Notes: generated by a model from the letters alone, not told the origin. Positions 1-5,566 are shown, numbered from the stretch's first letter. The stretch: DNA of 41,101 bases from an uncultured bacterium (GCA_946548895.1 CAMNQF010000032.1:1-41101); one strand, 5' to 3'. Numbers and translations: made by a program.

Positions 1-128
1 TCTGGTCCTGGCCGTTAGCACTTCCGTCTGGCTGAGCTAAAGGGATAACCACTTAAATAAATATTTCCTTTTGAGAAATTTTAATTGCATTGGAGAATTG
101 GTAGCATACTATCAAGGAGTGGTGCCGT

Positions 129-359
129 ATGCAAACCGAATTTCCAGAAAAGTACAGGATACTTGGCCTAAAGATTGCTTACTATCGGAAGAAGGCCGGT
201 TACACGCAGGAAGTATTTGCCGAGAAAATCAACAAAAGCGTCAATTTCCTTGCTCAAGTGGAGGAGACTGGCACGACCAGGGGTGTATCATTGGAAACGC
301 TGTTCAAAATGGCGGCTGTGCTCCAAATTCCAGCTTCAAAGCTGCTTGAGGATGACTGA
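129..359 (+). CDS. Small XRE/Cro-CI type HTH regulator
   Basis: This encodes a 76-residue protein that is almost entirely one helix-turn-helix domain of the XRE (lambda Cro/CI) family. Seen: an N-terminal helix with IAYYRKKAGYTQE, the typical first and second helices, then FAEKINKSVNFLAQVE as the recognition part, then VSLETLFKMAAVLQI, the usual closing helix. The start is the ATG at 129, with AAGGAG about ten bases upstream. There is no sensor or dimerisation domain. Known family role: sequence-specific repressor or activator, often of mobile elements. Its target is not visible here. The gene stands alone between the window edge and a hairpin at 418-450. It is probably the regulator of a mobile element, given the antitoxin, IS and phage debris nearby. 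Confidence 0.85.
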   Translation: MQTEFPEKYRILGLKIAYYRKKAGYTQEVFAEKINKSVNFLAQVEETGTTRGVSLETLFKMAAVLQIPASKLLEDD

Positions 360-417
360 CCACAAATATTTACTCCTAGTTGGTAGATATGGTCAATCCG
401 ATCTTAGGGCAACCACA

Positions 418-453
418 CAGAATAGTGCGGCCTTGTGCCGCACTATTCTGTTT
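418..453. terminator. Perfect 14-bp hairpin, likely terminator
   Basis: Arms at 418-431 and 437-450 pair perfectly around a 5-base loop, with a short T run on the + side. It sits between convergent genes and overlaps the stop codon of the minus-strand gene ending at 443, so it probably ends + transcription from the XRE gene and possibly the minus gene too. The T tract is short, so strength is uncertain. Confidence 0.6.
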
Positions 454-784
454 CACCCACGCCTTCGTTCTCTTTACGCCGCTTATTTAACAAATTCTCT
501 ATAACCCGTGCAGAATAGCCTCCGGCTCTAGCGATCTTAGCCCGTTCCCGCCTGTCTGTTTCTGTTTTGGCGAGATCAGCGATAAACTCCGGGCGGTACA
601 GCCGCATGGGGCAGTCGATTTTGTCACCGTAGAAATGGGTATATATTTTGAGCATGGCATCCCGACCCAATAGCTCGAACAGCTCCAAATAGATGTCGTT
701 TAGGGCCTCGCCCTCGTTGCCCTCGACTTGGAAGATGTCATAAACAATGGCATCGTTTATGTTGTCAAAGTCAATTTTCGTCAT
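443..784 (-). CDS. Possible Mor-like transcription regulator, mobile-element protein
   Basis: This encodes a 113-residue acidic protein. The start is the ATG at 784, because GGAGGCGA lies eight bases upstream; an in-frame ATG at 799 has no ribosome site. Seen: a segment LFELLGRDAMLKIYTHFYGD followed by PMRLYRPEF, then a basic C-terminus with ERAKIARAGGYSARVIENLL, which looks like a helix-turn-helix. This layout recalls the Mor/C activator family of Mu-like phages and related clostridial proteins, where a helical dimerisation part precedes a C-terminal HTH. The assignment is by eye and weak; a plain hypothetical phage or ICE protein is the alternative. A TATACT -10-like box lies upstream, near 800-810, without a good -35. 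Confidence 0.5.
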   Translation of the reverse strand: MTKIDFDNINDAIVYDIFQVEGNEGEALNDIYLELFELLGRDAMLKIYTHFYGDKIDCPMRLYRPEFIADLAKTETDRRERAKIARAGGYSARVIENLLNKRRKENEGVGETE

Positions 785-852
785 TATATCGCCTCCCATG
801 CCGTAGTATAACAGACCATTTTGGTATATTTCCAGTGAAGAAACGCTGTCTT

Positions 853-981
853 TTACCCATCGAAAATCGTCGTATTTTTGAGAAACATTTTATACAATAT
901 TTTCTGTATGCACTTTGTGTCTGTGGGCGGACGAGCAGCCAATAGCAGGGTTTCTCTAGCGATCTTTTTCTTCGTGGTCAT
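853..981 (-). CDS. Small basic hypothetical protein
   Basis: This is a possible 42-residue lysine-rich protein starting MTTKKKIARE and containing KCIQKILYKMFLKN. The start at 981 is chosen because GGGGGAGG lies eight bases upstream; an in-frame ATG at 987 is too close to that site. I do not recognise a family. The good ribosome site argues for translation, but the short length and position within decayed DNA make it equally possible that this is the N-terminal stub of a truncated gene. The hairpin at 1007-1038 lies just upstream and could be a leader terminator. Confidence 0.35.
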   Translation of the reverse strand: MTTKKKIARETLLLAARPPTDTKCIQKILYKMFLKNTTIFDG

Positions 982-1006
982 ATTCATAGCCTCCCCCAAA
1001 GTAGTT

Positions 1007-1038
1007 GAAGCCCAGGGCGTACCCACGCCCTGGGCTTC
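1007..1038. terminator. Perfect 14-bp hairpin
   Basis: Arms 1007-1020 and 1025-1038 pair perfectly around the loop ACCC. On the + strand it is followed by TTGTAT, so a weak terminator for + reading transcripts is possible. For the minus strand it sits directly ahead of the small gene starting at 981, where it could act as a leader attenuator. Function is inferred only from shape. Confidence 0.45.
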
Positions 1039-1093
1039 TTGTATATGATATATCGTTTGGGGGCGGGCGTATGCGATGTTTAGCGGCATATTG

Positions 1094-1133
1094 AGAAAGG
1101 ATTGTCACAGGTCAGAGTTAAATGTGGATATTG
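1094..1133 (+). pseudogene. Remnant of a second antitoxin C-terminus
   Basis: Fifteen bases (1097-1111) are identical to 1447-1461 in the RelB-type antitoxin gene. In the same reading frame the stretch reads EKGLSQVRVKCGYC, against EEGLSQAKAGHGYS in the intact gene. The similarity fades on both sides. It looks like the decayed tail of a tandem or earlier antitoxin copy just upstream of the live promoter at 1172. Chance is unlikely for the 15-mer, but the remnant is short. Confidence 0.4.
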
Positions 1134-1171
1134 CTCAAAGAAAGCAGGGAATGGACAGCAGAAGAATTGTA

Positions 1172-1200
1172 TTGCTATTTGATATACGTAGTGGTATAAT
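1172..1200 (+). promoter_or_regulatory. Sigma-A promoter of the antitoxin gene
   Basis: TTGCTA at 1172-1177 and a perfect TATAAT at 1195-1200 are separated by exactly 17 bases, 24 bases ahead of the antitoxin ATG. RelB-type antitoxins usually repress their own promoter, but no clear palindrome is seen here. Confidence 0.75.
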
Positions 1201-1223
1201 AGGAACGAAAGGCGGTGTGTCAG

Positions 1224-1523
1224 ATGGCAGCGAAAAAAGCAAATGTCTTGGCCCGTATGGAGCCTGACGTGAAAGAACAAGCCGAGGCGATTATGGCGAA
1301 GCTGGGTGTCCCTGCCTCAACGGTCATCAATATGCTCTATAAGCAGATTATTATGACAAGAAGCATCCCGTTTACTTTATCCGTCCCCAGCTCCCCCATA
1401 GCCCGTGATGAAATGGATACGGCAACCTTTAACGCTATGATGGAAGAAGGATTGTCACAGGCCAAAGCCGGACACGGATATTCTTTAGATGAAGCGTTTG
1501 ATCTGTTGCATAAGGGTGTGTAA
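1224..1523 (+). CDS. RelB/DinJ family antitoxin
   Basis: This encodes a 99-residue protein of the RelB/DinJ antitoxin family. Seen: the N-terminal ribbon-helix-helix DNA-binding part (ANVLARMEPDVKEQAEAIMAKLGV, then ASTVINMLYKQI), the conserved IPFTLSVP segment, and a C-terminal toxin-wrapping region ending SLDEAFDLLHKGV. The start is ATG 1224, with AAAGGCGG eight bases upstream; the in-frame GTG at 1215 lies inside that site. Known role: neutralises a RelE/ParE-type mRNase or gyrase toxin and represses the operon. Here the downstream toxin frame is dead (see 1524-1829), so the antitoxin is an orphan. It has its own strong promoter at 1172 and is likely still made. Confidence 0.85.
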   Translation: MAAKKANVLARMEPDVKEQAEAIMAKLGVPASTVINMLYKQIIMTRSIPFTLSVPSSPIARDEMDTATFNAMMEEGLSQAKAGHGYSLDEAFDLLHKGV

Positions 1524-1829
1524 AAATTTAAGATAACTCCATATGCATTACGGCAGATGCAGGAGATTGTACGCTATATTTCAGCTACACTCCAATCGCC
1601 GGAAAATGCGGCACGCTGGCTTGACACGATTAAGGCGGAATTAGCATCCTTGTCCTCTATGCCCGCCAGGACTCCTCTGACTGAGGAAGAACCTTAGCAC
1701 AGCCAGGGCATACATAAAATGGTTGTGAAAAATTTTCTTGTGTACTTCTGGATTGATACCGATCATCGGCGCGTGTGGGTTACTGCTGTAGTCTATGGCA
1801 GGCGTAATCAGCGGCACCGACTTGAATAA
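1524..1829 (+). pseudogene. RelE/ParE-type toxin, inactivated
   Basis: Directly after the antitoxin stop, and in the same frame, the sequence reads as a typical RelE/ParE toxin: KITPYALRQMQEIVRYIS, then PENAARWLDTIKAELASL, then KMVVKNFLVYFWID, and a final VWVTAVVYGRRNQRHRL. Two lesions are visible. There is no start codon between the antitoxin TAA (1521-1523) and the first conserved residues, and a TAG at 1695-1697 sits where the family has a Trp (TGG to TAG is one change). The remaining frame ends normally at 1827-1829. It cannot give a full toxin unless the stop is read through and an unusual start is used. The second half is otherwise undamaged, so the loss is recent. Confidence 0.8.
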
Positions 1830-1942
1830 ATGGAGATGGATGGGTAAGTAGGCAAGACAAAGTTTGCCTACAAATCTGCCTACAGAACGTCCAACAGCGG
1901 CTAAAATCAGCTAACACAAAAAACCAGCCAATCAGCAAGCGA

Positions 1943-1981
1943 AACCCGGCAAGCCCTTGAAACAAGCGGGCTTGTCGGGTT
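1943..1981. repeat. Imperfect 14-bp hairpin near tRNA
   Basis: Arms 1943-1956 and 1968-1981 pair with one G-T mismatch around an 11-base loop; there is no T run. A shorter repeat, GTAGGCAA (1848-1855) inverted at 1864-1871, lies upstream. The 1830-2068 interval has no convincing gene. Together with the tRNA-like stretch that follows, it could be the end of an integrated element. Confidence 0.4.
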
Positions 1982-2013
1982 CTGATAAGGAACAAAATGG
2001 TCAAAACCTAGTA

Positions 2014-2048
2014 CGTCGTACTCCTAAGCGGTAGGCCGTTCGCCCGCC
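2014..2048 (+). other. tRNA-like remnant, possible attachment site
   Basis: The stretch contains CTCCTAAGCG followed after two bases by AGGCC and then TTCG. It matches the anticodon loop, the 3' side of the anticodon stem, the variable loop and the start of the T loop of the tRNA-Arg(CCT) gene that follows at 2069. The shared 10-mer is the anticodon region, a common crossover site of tyrosine recombinases. It looks like the partner half of an old attachment site or a degraded tRNA copy. Confidence 0.4.
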
Positions 2049-2068
2049 AAAATTGAATATTGTTTCAT

Positions 2069-2146
2069 GCCCCCGTAGCTCAGTTGGATAGAGCGGTCGC
2101 CTCCTAAGCGACAGGCCACTGGTTCGAGCCCAGCTGGGGGGTGCCA
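2069..2146 (+). tRNA. tRNA-Arg (anticodon CCT), aberrant 3' half
   Basis: Acceptor GCCCCCG, D arm GCTC/GAGC, anticodon stem GTCGC/GCGAC with loop CTCCTAA (anticodon CCT, reads AGG), T loop TTCGAGC and an encoded CCA are all present. The 3' half is odd. T-stem pair 49-65 is A-C, the acceptor 3' strand has six Gs where five pair, and the gene is 78 bases instead of the expected 77. It may be functional with a bulge, or be a copy rebuilt by integration at its 3' end. A terminator follows at once. Confidence 0.8.
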
Positions 2147-2151
2147 AAAAA

Positions 2152-2184
2152 CGGACAAAAAGCAATGCTTTTTGTCCGTTTTTT
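2152..2184 (+). terminator. Rho-independent terminator of tRNA-Arg
   Basis: A 13-bp perfect stem (2152-2164 with 2166-2178, so effectively a small loop) is followed by a run of six T and preceded by a matching A run. It starts six bases after the tRNA CCA. Confidence 0.9.
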
Positions 2185-2333
2185 ATCTTTTTCTGGCTTG
2201 CCTGTATCTTTTGGCCTTATGCACAGAATACCGCATATTTGCTAATTGGACTCGAACTGTTTTTTCTCATTCGCTAGGGGTTGTTTGAAAAATAAATATT
2301 GCACAAGTCGTGTGTAGGTGCGAAAATAGGTAC

Positions 2334-2675
2334 ATGAAACGATATGAATTGACAAAAGAACAATGGGAACGTGTGAGAGCGAAACTTCCGCCGGAAAGGA
2401 CAGGGCAGCGGGGCCGTCCACGGAAAGATGATAGAAAAATGCTCAATGGGATGCTTTGGATCGCCCACAGCGGAGCACAGTGGCGGGAACTGCCGGAGGC
2501 GTATGGCCCCTGGCAGTCTGTGTACGCCCGATTTGCCAAATGGCGGGACGACGGCACATTGGAAGCCGTGTTTCGCGCATTGTCTGCAGATGCGGATATG
2601 GAAAACCTGAGTTTGGACTCTACTTGCATCAAGGTTCACCAAAGCGCCAATGGAGGGGGAAAAAACGGCGGATAA
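2334..2675 (+). CDS. IS5-family transposase, N-terminal part (orfA)
   Basis: This encodes 113 residues starting MKRYELTKEQWERV, the usual N-terminal helical DNA-binding domain (RGRPRKDDRKMLNGMLWI, then GAQWRELPEAYGPW). It runs to the first catalytic aspartate, in NLSLDSTCIKVH. The start at 2334 is taken because it matches the family; a GTG at 2310 is possible. The frame closes at a TAA just after a GGGGGAAAAAAC stretch (2655-2666). The downstream frame carries on the protein, so full-length transposase needs a frameshift there. This is either programmed, as in some IS5-family members, or a simple indel in the A run. Confidence 0.85.
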   Translation: MKRYELTKEQWERVRAKLPPERTGQRGRPRKDDRKMLNGMLWIAHSGAQWRELPEAYGPWQSVYARFAKWRDDGTLEAVFRALSADADMENLSLDSTCIKVHQSANGGGKNGG

Positions 2676-3093
2676 GGCAATTGGGCGAACCAGGGGCGGG
2701 TTGAATACAAAGCTGCATACTATTGTAGATGGACTGGGAAATCCGATTGAATTCATGCTGTCTGCGGGGAATGACCATGATTCAGTCCATGCTGTTGAAT
2801 TGCTGGAGAAGGTAGAAATCAGCGGCAGCAACATATTAGCAGACCGTGCTTATGGGGCAAAGGCGGTCCGAGCTTATATCTCAGAACAAGGCGCCAGCTA
2901 TGTGATCCCGCCACAGAGCAATGTTTCTGATCCATGGCCGGTAGATTGGTGGCTGTATAAAGAGCGCCATTTGGTTGAGTGCTTCTTCCAAAAACTCAAA
3001 TGGTTTCGCAGGATCGCCACAAGATATGACAAGTTAGATGCTTCTTTTCTTGCCTTTGTTTACTTGGCCTCTATTGCTATCTTGTTGATTTAG
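2650..3093 (+). CDS. IS5-family transposase, C-terminal part (orfB)
   Basis: This frame continues the transposase: AIGRTRGGLNTKLHTIVDG, then the second aspartate in NILADRAYGAKAVR, then the catalytic glutamate in ERHLVECFFQKLKWFRR, and a final hydrophobic tail. With the aspartate in orfA the DDE triad is complete. The formal ATG at 2650 overlaps orfA by 26 bases and has no ribosome site. Expression therefore most likely occurs as an A-B fusion by slippage at 2655-2666, moving to the +1 frame. If the shift is not programmed, the element is dead in cis. Confidence 0.85.
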   Translation: MEGEKTADKAIGRTRGGLNTKLHTIVDGLGNPIEFMLSAGNDHDSVHAVELLEKVEISGSNILADRAYGAKAVRAYISEQGASYVIPPQSNVSDPWPVDWWLYKERHLVECFFQKLKWFRRIATRYDKLDASFLAFVYLASIAILLI

Positions 3094-3181
3094 CACATCT
3101 TTTCTGTTTTTTCAAACAGGCCCTAATAAAGAGCGGCGTTTTGCTAATTTGGCATTTGTGCCTCCGCTGCATATAAGGTTG

Positions 3182-3222
3182 AAAGGACACCCCCGGCACA
3201 GTGTCCGGGGGTGTCCTTTTTT
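3182..3222 (+). terminator. Strong hairpin terminator
   Basis: Arms 3182-3196 and 3205-3219, including a GGACACCCCCGG block, pair around an 8-base loop and are followed by T residues. It lies next to the truncated 3' end of the integrase remnant and just past the IS. It could end transcription in either direction. Confidence 0.7.
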
Positions 3223-3226
3223 GGGG

Positions 3227-3646
3227 CTATCCATGGGTCGCCTTCAGATCACCGTGGTTCAGCTTCAGCTTGTAAGTTGTGCTGCTGTGGCGCAGAGAGT
3301 GGAATACCACATTGGGCAACCCGGCCTTCTCCTTGAGCTGCGAGAACCGCTTCTCGATGATCCGATTCTCGCAGGGCCTGCCGTTATCCAAAGCGACCAC
3401 CAGATCATGATCCTCGTATTCCTCGCCAAGCATATCCTTCCAGTTATCTTGATGCTCCTTCCAGTCCCGGAGGATATAGGTCAGGGTCTTGGGCAGCCAG
3501 ACCTTGTCAATTCCTTGTCGATGTAGATATAGGCGTTGTCCGCCGCAATCTCACCGTCCGAGATATGTACATTGTTCCAGGTCAGGCCCAGGATCTCACC
3601 CATGCGTAGGGAACAGGCGAACGCCAGATTCATGGCGATATCCAGG
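3227..3646 (-). pseudogene. Tyrosine recombinase (phage-type integrase), fragments
   Basis: Two in-order pieces of one integrase are readable on the minus strand. The upstream piece (about 3646 to 3507) reads CLDIAMNLAFACSLRMGEIL, then NAYIYIDKELT, and includes the first catalytic Arg. Then roughly 35 codons are missing and the frame changes. The second piece begins KVWLPKTLTYIL near 3505 and includes FHSLRHSSTTYKL with the catalytic H-x-x-R, ending ATHG at a TAG (3227-3229). The final His/Trp and the nucleophile Tyr are lost, and the N-terminal domain is replaced by unrelated phage sequence at about 3640. The protein cannot be active. Its place beside the tRNA-Arg fits an element that once integrated there. 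Confidence 0.85.
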
Positions 3647-3858
3647 CACAGGAGCGCGGAACCCAGAAGGTTCTGGATTACCTGACCGGCCAGGAAAACA
3701 TGAGGCTGCGGGACGAGAACATGCGGAACGACATCCAGTCCCAGTTCTGCGGCGTGGTCCGCTATCCGCTCCAGACCACCTACGCCACCAACTGCAACCC
3801 CTTCTTCGGCGGTTACAACGGCGGGTACGGCAACAACTGCGGCAACTGCTGCGGCTAA
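3643..3858 (+). pseudogene. Phage-like structural protein, C-terminal fragment
   Basis: An open + frame with no start codon of its own begins where the integrase fragment ends. It reads QAQERGTQKVLDYLTGQ, a coiled-coil-like MRLRDENMRNDIQSQFCG, and a tail rich in Gly, Asn, Tyr and Cys ending NNCGNCCG at the TAA 3856-3858. Long helical proteins with such Cys-rich tails are frequent in gut phage structural regions; function is unknown to me. The junction with the integrase gene around 3636-3646 is abrupt, so a deletion has fused two distant parts of an element. Confidence 0.65.
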
Positions 3859-3917
3859 TTGCACGAAAAACGCACGCGTGCGTTTTCACGTGTGTTTTGA
3901 ATAGCACGCGTGCAATT
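3857..3917. repeat. Nested palindromes rich in GCACGCGTGC
   Basis: A perfect 20-bp palindrome (3867-3886) sits inside a larger inverted repeat: AATTGCACG at 3857-3865 pairs with 3909-3917. A second palindrome, GCACGCGTGC, is at 3904-3913. The core CACGCGTG occurs in both. It follows the Cys-rich fragment at once, so it may be a terminator or a protein binding site. Confidence 0.6.
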
Positions 3918-3946
3918 CCCCGATAACGGGTGATTCCATTTTCGGA

Positions 3947-3973
3947 GCGGGAATATTCCCGCCCCTTGATTTT
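3947..3973 (+). terminator. Palindromic terminator ahead of Cys-rich gene
   Basis: The 16-bp palindrome GCGGGAATATTCCCGC (3947-3962) is followed by CCTTGATTTTT. It separates the phage-like fragment from the gene starting at 3990 and leaves just enough room for that gene's ribosome site. Confidence 0.55.
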
Positions 3974-3989
3974 TGAAAGGAGTAAAATT

Positions 3990-4406
3990 ATGGCTAACTG
4001 CAAGCCCGTTTGCCGCCTTTGCGACAACTTTGTAATTGCCGAGAAGGTGACCTTTACTGGCGGGAACCTGATTATCAACCTTCCCGCCGGAAGCTATGGG
4101 AACAACTGCAAATTTTGTATCGTTGTGTCCCGCACACTTCCTGCCGCCACCACCATCAATGTCCCGGTCTATGTGACAATCGGCACAGGCACTCAGCTTG
4201 ACCCGCTGATTAAGCGCAACCGCCGCCAGGCCACTGCCTGCAACATCCGCACCCGCACAAAATACTGCACTTGCGTGGAAACCACTCCCTCGGGCGGGCT
4301 GTTCCGGCTTCTTGGCAATGTCTGCTGCTGCCAAAACAACAACCTGCGGAGCATCAACGGCACCGCGCCGGTCACAGCCGCGCAGGCGTCCGCCGCCCAT
4401 GAATGA
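3990..4406 (+). CDS. Conserved Cys-rich phage-associated protein
   Basis: This encodes 138 residues from the ATG at 3990, which has GAAAGGAG seven bases upstream. It starts MANCKPVCRLCDNFVIAEKV, has a beta-rich middle (TFTGGNLIINLPAGSYGNN, then a VYVTIGTGTQL strand pair) and further Cys pairs (KYCTCVE, NVCCCQNNN). About ten cysteines in a cytoplasmic-type protein with no signal peptide suggest a metal-binding or disulfide-stabilised particle component. I do not know a characterised homologue. The arrangement (Cys-rich fragment, this gene, a short coiled-coil gene overlapping its stop, then a third small gene) looks like one phage transcription unit. The ATG of the next gene overlaps the last codons. 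Confidence 0.7.
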   Translation: MANCKPVCRLCDNFVIAEKVTFTGGNLIINLPAGSYGNNCKFCIVVSRTLPAATTINVPVYVTIGTGTQLDPLIKRNRRQATACNIRTRTKYCTCVETTPSGGLFRLLGNVCCCQNNNLRSINGTAPVTAAQASAAHE

Positions 4407-4629
4407 GCAACGACAGTTTGACGCAATTGATATCATTTCGGTGCTGTCCTTTATGCTGGGGTATCAAAATCTCCAGGAAAACAGACAGCAGAGCGCCCAC
4501 AATGATGTCAGCGCGGCAAACGACAAACAGGCCCGGCTCCTGCTGGATGAGCTTGGCCAAAAATTTGAGGAGCAAAACGCCATGCTCCGCGAGATATTGG
4601 AGGTGTTAAAACGTGAGAAGTCAGATTGA
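4399..4629 (+). CDS. Small coiled-coil protein, phage-like cassette
   Basis: This encodes 76 residues from the ATG at 4399, which overlaps the previous gene by eight bases, a sign of translational coupling. A hydrophobic stretch, IDIISVLSFMLGYQNL, is followed by a long amphipathic helix (KQARLLLDELGQKFEEQ, then LREILEVLKRE), likely a coiled coil. No family name is recognised. Its own 3' end overlaps the start of the next, frameshifted gene by 17 bases. Composition and size suggest an accessory phage protein such as a chaperone or a tail-assembly helper. That is inference from context only. Confidence 0.65.
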   Translation: MNEQRQFDAIDIISVLSFMLGYQNLQENRQQSAHNDVSAANDKQARLLLDELGQKFEEQNAMLREILEVLKREKSD

Positions 4630-4948
4630 GAAAAACAAAGAGGCCGCAATGGACAAAATCGAGGAATACAGCGAAAAGCCGTTTTCCGATTCTGTGGCCG
4701 AACATTTGAACGTATACCGCGGCGCTTACAAGGCCCTGTGTATGCCGCCCGCGATAAAAACGAATCCACTCCAGAGCTGGACGGCGACACCGAGTTTGAG
4801 CGGGTAATTATGAAGATCCCCGCCGACCGGGAGCACATGGTGAAGCTGACCCACATCTTCGACCGGCACCTTACCGCGCTGCGGGCCGTCAACGCAAAGC
4901 CTTACAAACACGGTTATGGAGCAGTTGAAGGAGCTGGCGAAATCGTAA
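4613..4948 (+). pseudogene. Small phage-like helical protein with two frameshifts
   Basis: A GTG at 4613 with GGAGGTG six bases upstream opens a frame reading KNKEAAMDKIEEYSEKPF, then AEHLNVYRGAYKALC. Near 4738 the sense jumps frame to ARDKNESTPELDGDTEFERV and IPADREHMVKLTHIFDRHL. Near 4910 it jumps back to VMEQLKELAKS, ending at TAA 4946-4948. The first and last parts share one frame, so the two indels compensate in length. Without slippage, translation stops at 4805-4807. It overlaps the preceding gene. The reading is by composition and continuity; sequencing error would be an alternative for either shift. Confidence 0.65.
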
Positions 4949-4950
4949 AC

Positions 4951-4982
4951 AAAAGGGCGGGGTAATTGCCCTGCCCTTTTGC
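4951..4982 (+). terminator. Terminator of the phage-like cassette
   Basis: AAAAGGGC (4951-4958) pairs with GCCCTTTT (4973-4980), with further GG-CC pairing inside. It lies three bases after the last stop codon of the + strand cassette. Confidence 0.6.
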
Positions 4983-4985
4983 ATA

Positions 4986-5012
4986 AGAAAACCGCCCCGG
5001 TTAGGGGGCGGT
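4986..5012 (-). terminator. Terminator of the minus-strand small-gene unit
   Basis: On the minus strand ACCGCCCCC-TAACC-GGGGCGGT is followed by TTTCTTATG. It lies 12 bases past the stop at 5024, so it closes the minus-strand unit and converges with the terminator at 4951. Confidence 0.7.
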
Positions 5013-5023
5013 ATCCATATCTA

Positions 5024-5237
5024 TTAATCTCCGTGAAACCCTCCGATTGGTGGCAAATCGTCCCAGTTTATTCCCTGAATATACCTTCTATTTTGATCTT
5101 CAATCTCCCTGATTTCTTTCTGCCTCAATAATTCTGCAATGCAGTTAGCGGCTTCATCAAAAATTTTTGGATTGATTTTATTTGCACCGCTCTGTGCGTA
5201 ATTCCTAAGCCGGTTGATTAAATCTAAATAATCCATG
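5024..5237 (-). CDS. Small hypothetical phage-type protein
   Basis: This encodes 70 residues from the ATG at 5237, preceded by AGAAAGGA at a good distance. It starts MDYLDLINRLRNYAQSG and contains FDEAANCIAELLRQKE, a pattern common in small early phage proteins (a short helix pair with an Ala/Leu-rich AANCIAELL segment), then a polar tail. Function is unknown. It is the last gene of a minus-strand set of small genes that all have clear ribosome sites. The 88 bases between it and the next gene (5238-5325) encode KGTRKADGNRRRWC in the same frame without a start, possibly a leftover of another small gene. Confidence 0.55.
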
Positions 5238-5325
5238 TCATTTCCTTTCTGCCATCGTGACCTCCGGGGCAGGCATCCGGGCTTGCACCAGCGGCGGCGG
5301 TTGCCGTCGGCCTTGCGGGTGCCTT

Positions 5326-5499
5326 TTATAACTTTTCCAAAAATGCACTTCCAAAGAGGATACAATGTTGGGTTTCTAGGCATTCCATCCAATCTTCTTT
5401 ACATGGGACCTTTATTACTGCTGCGCCGCCAATCATATCTAAGATATAGCCAAAGTGGCTATTTACACCAGGGGCGTTGATTTTTACAAGGGATTTCAT
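5326..5499 (-). CDS. Small hypothetical protein
   Basis: This encodes 57 residues from the ATG at 5499; GGAGG nine bases upstream fixes the start. It reads MKSLVKINAPGVNSHFGYIL, then GGAAVIKVPCKEDWMECL. The regular alternation suggests a small beta-sheet protein. No family is recognised. It lies between two other small minus-strand genes, 67 bases after the stop of the gene starting at 5779, and is probably expressed from the regulated promoter at 5838-5866. Confidence 0.5.
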   Translation of the reverse strand: MKSLVKINAPGVNSHFGYILDMIGGAAVIKVPCKEDWMECLETQHCILFGSAFLEKL

Positions 5500-5566
5500 T
5501 TTGCGTGCCTCCATTCTATTTTGTGGACTTCCCACGACGCCCGGAGGCGCTTCGGCTGGTAATCAG

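Larger units (their letters stand above)
2277..3123 (+). mobile_element. IS5-family insertion sequence (IS427-like), 847 bp
   Basis: The ends are imperfect inverted repeats of about 16 bp: GGGGTTGTTTGAAAAA on the left and, read inward, GGGCCTGTTTGAAAAA on the right. The element is flanked by TA on both sides (2275-2276 and 3124-3125), consistent with a short TA target duplication. It holds two overlapping frames that together make one DDE transposase. Size, ends and two-ORF layout fit the IS427-type group of the IS5 family. It has landed just after the tRNA-Arg terminator, next to integrase debris. Confidence 0.9.

Noticed and set aside
2-40. Open frame ending LVLAVSTSVWLS at TAA 38-40, possible tail of a gene entering the window
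   Set aside because: Twelve residues are too few to identify or support a coding region; it may be the end of a small membrane protein.
3489-3926. A 145-codon + strand frame over the integrase remnant
   Set aside because: Arg/Pro/His-rich shadow frame; the sense is carried by the integrase fragments and the Cys-rich frame.
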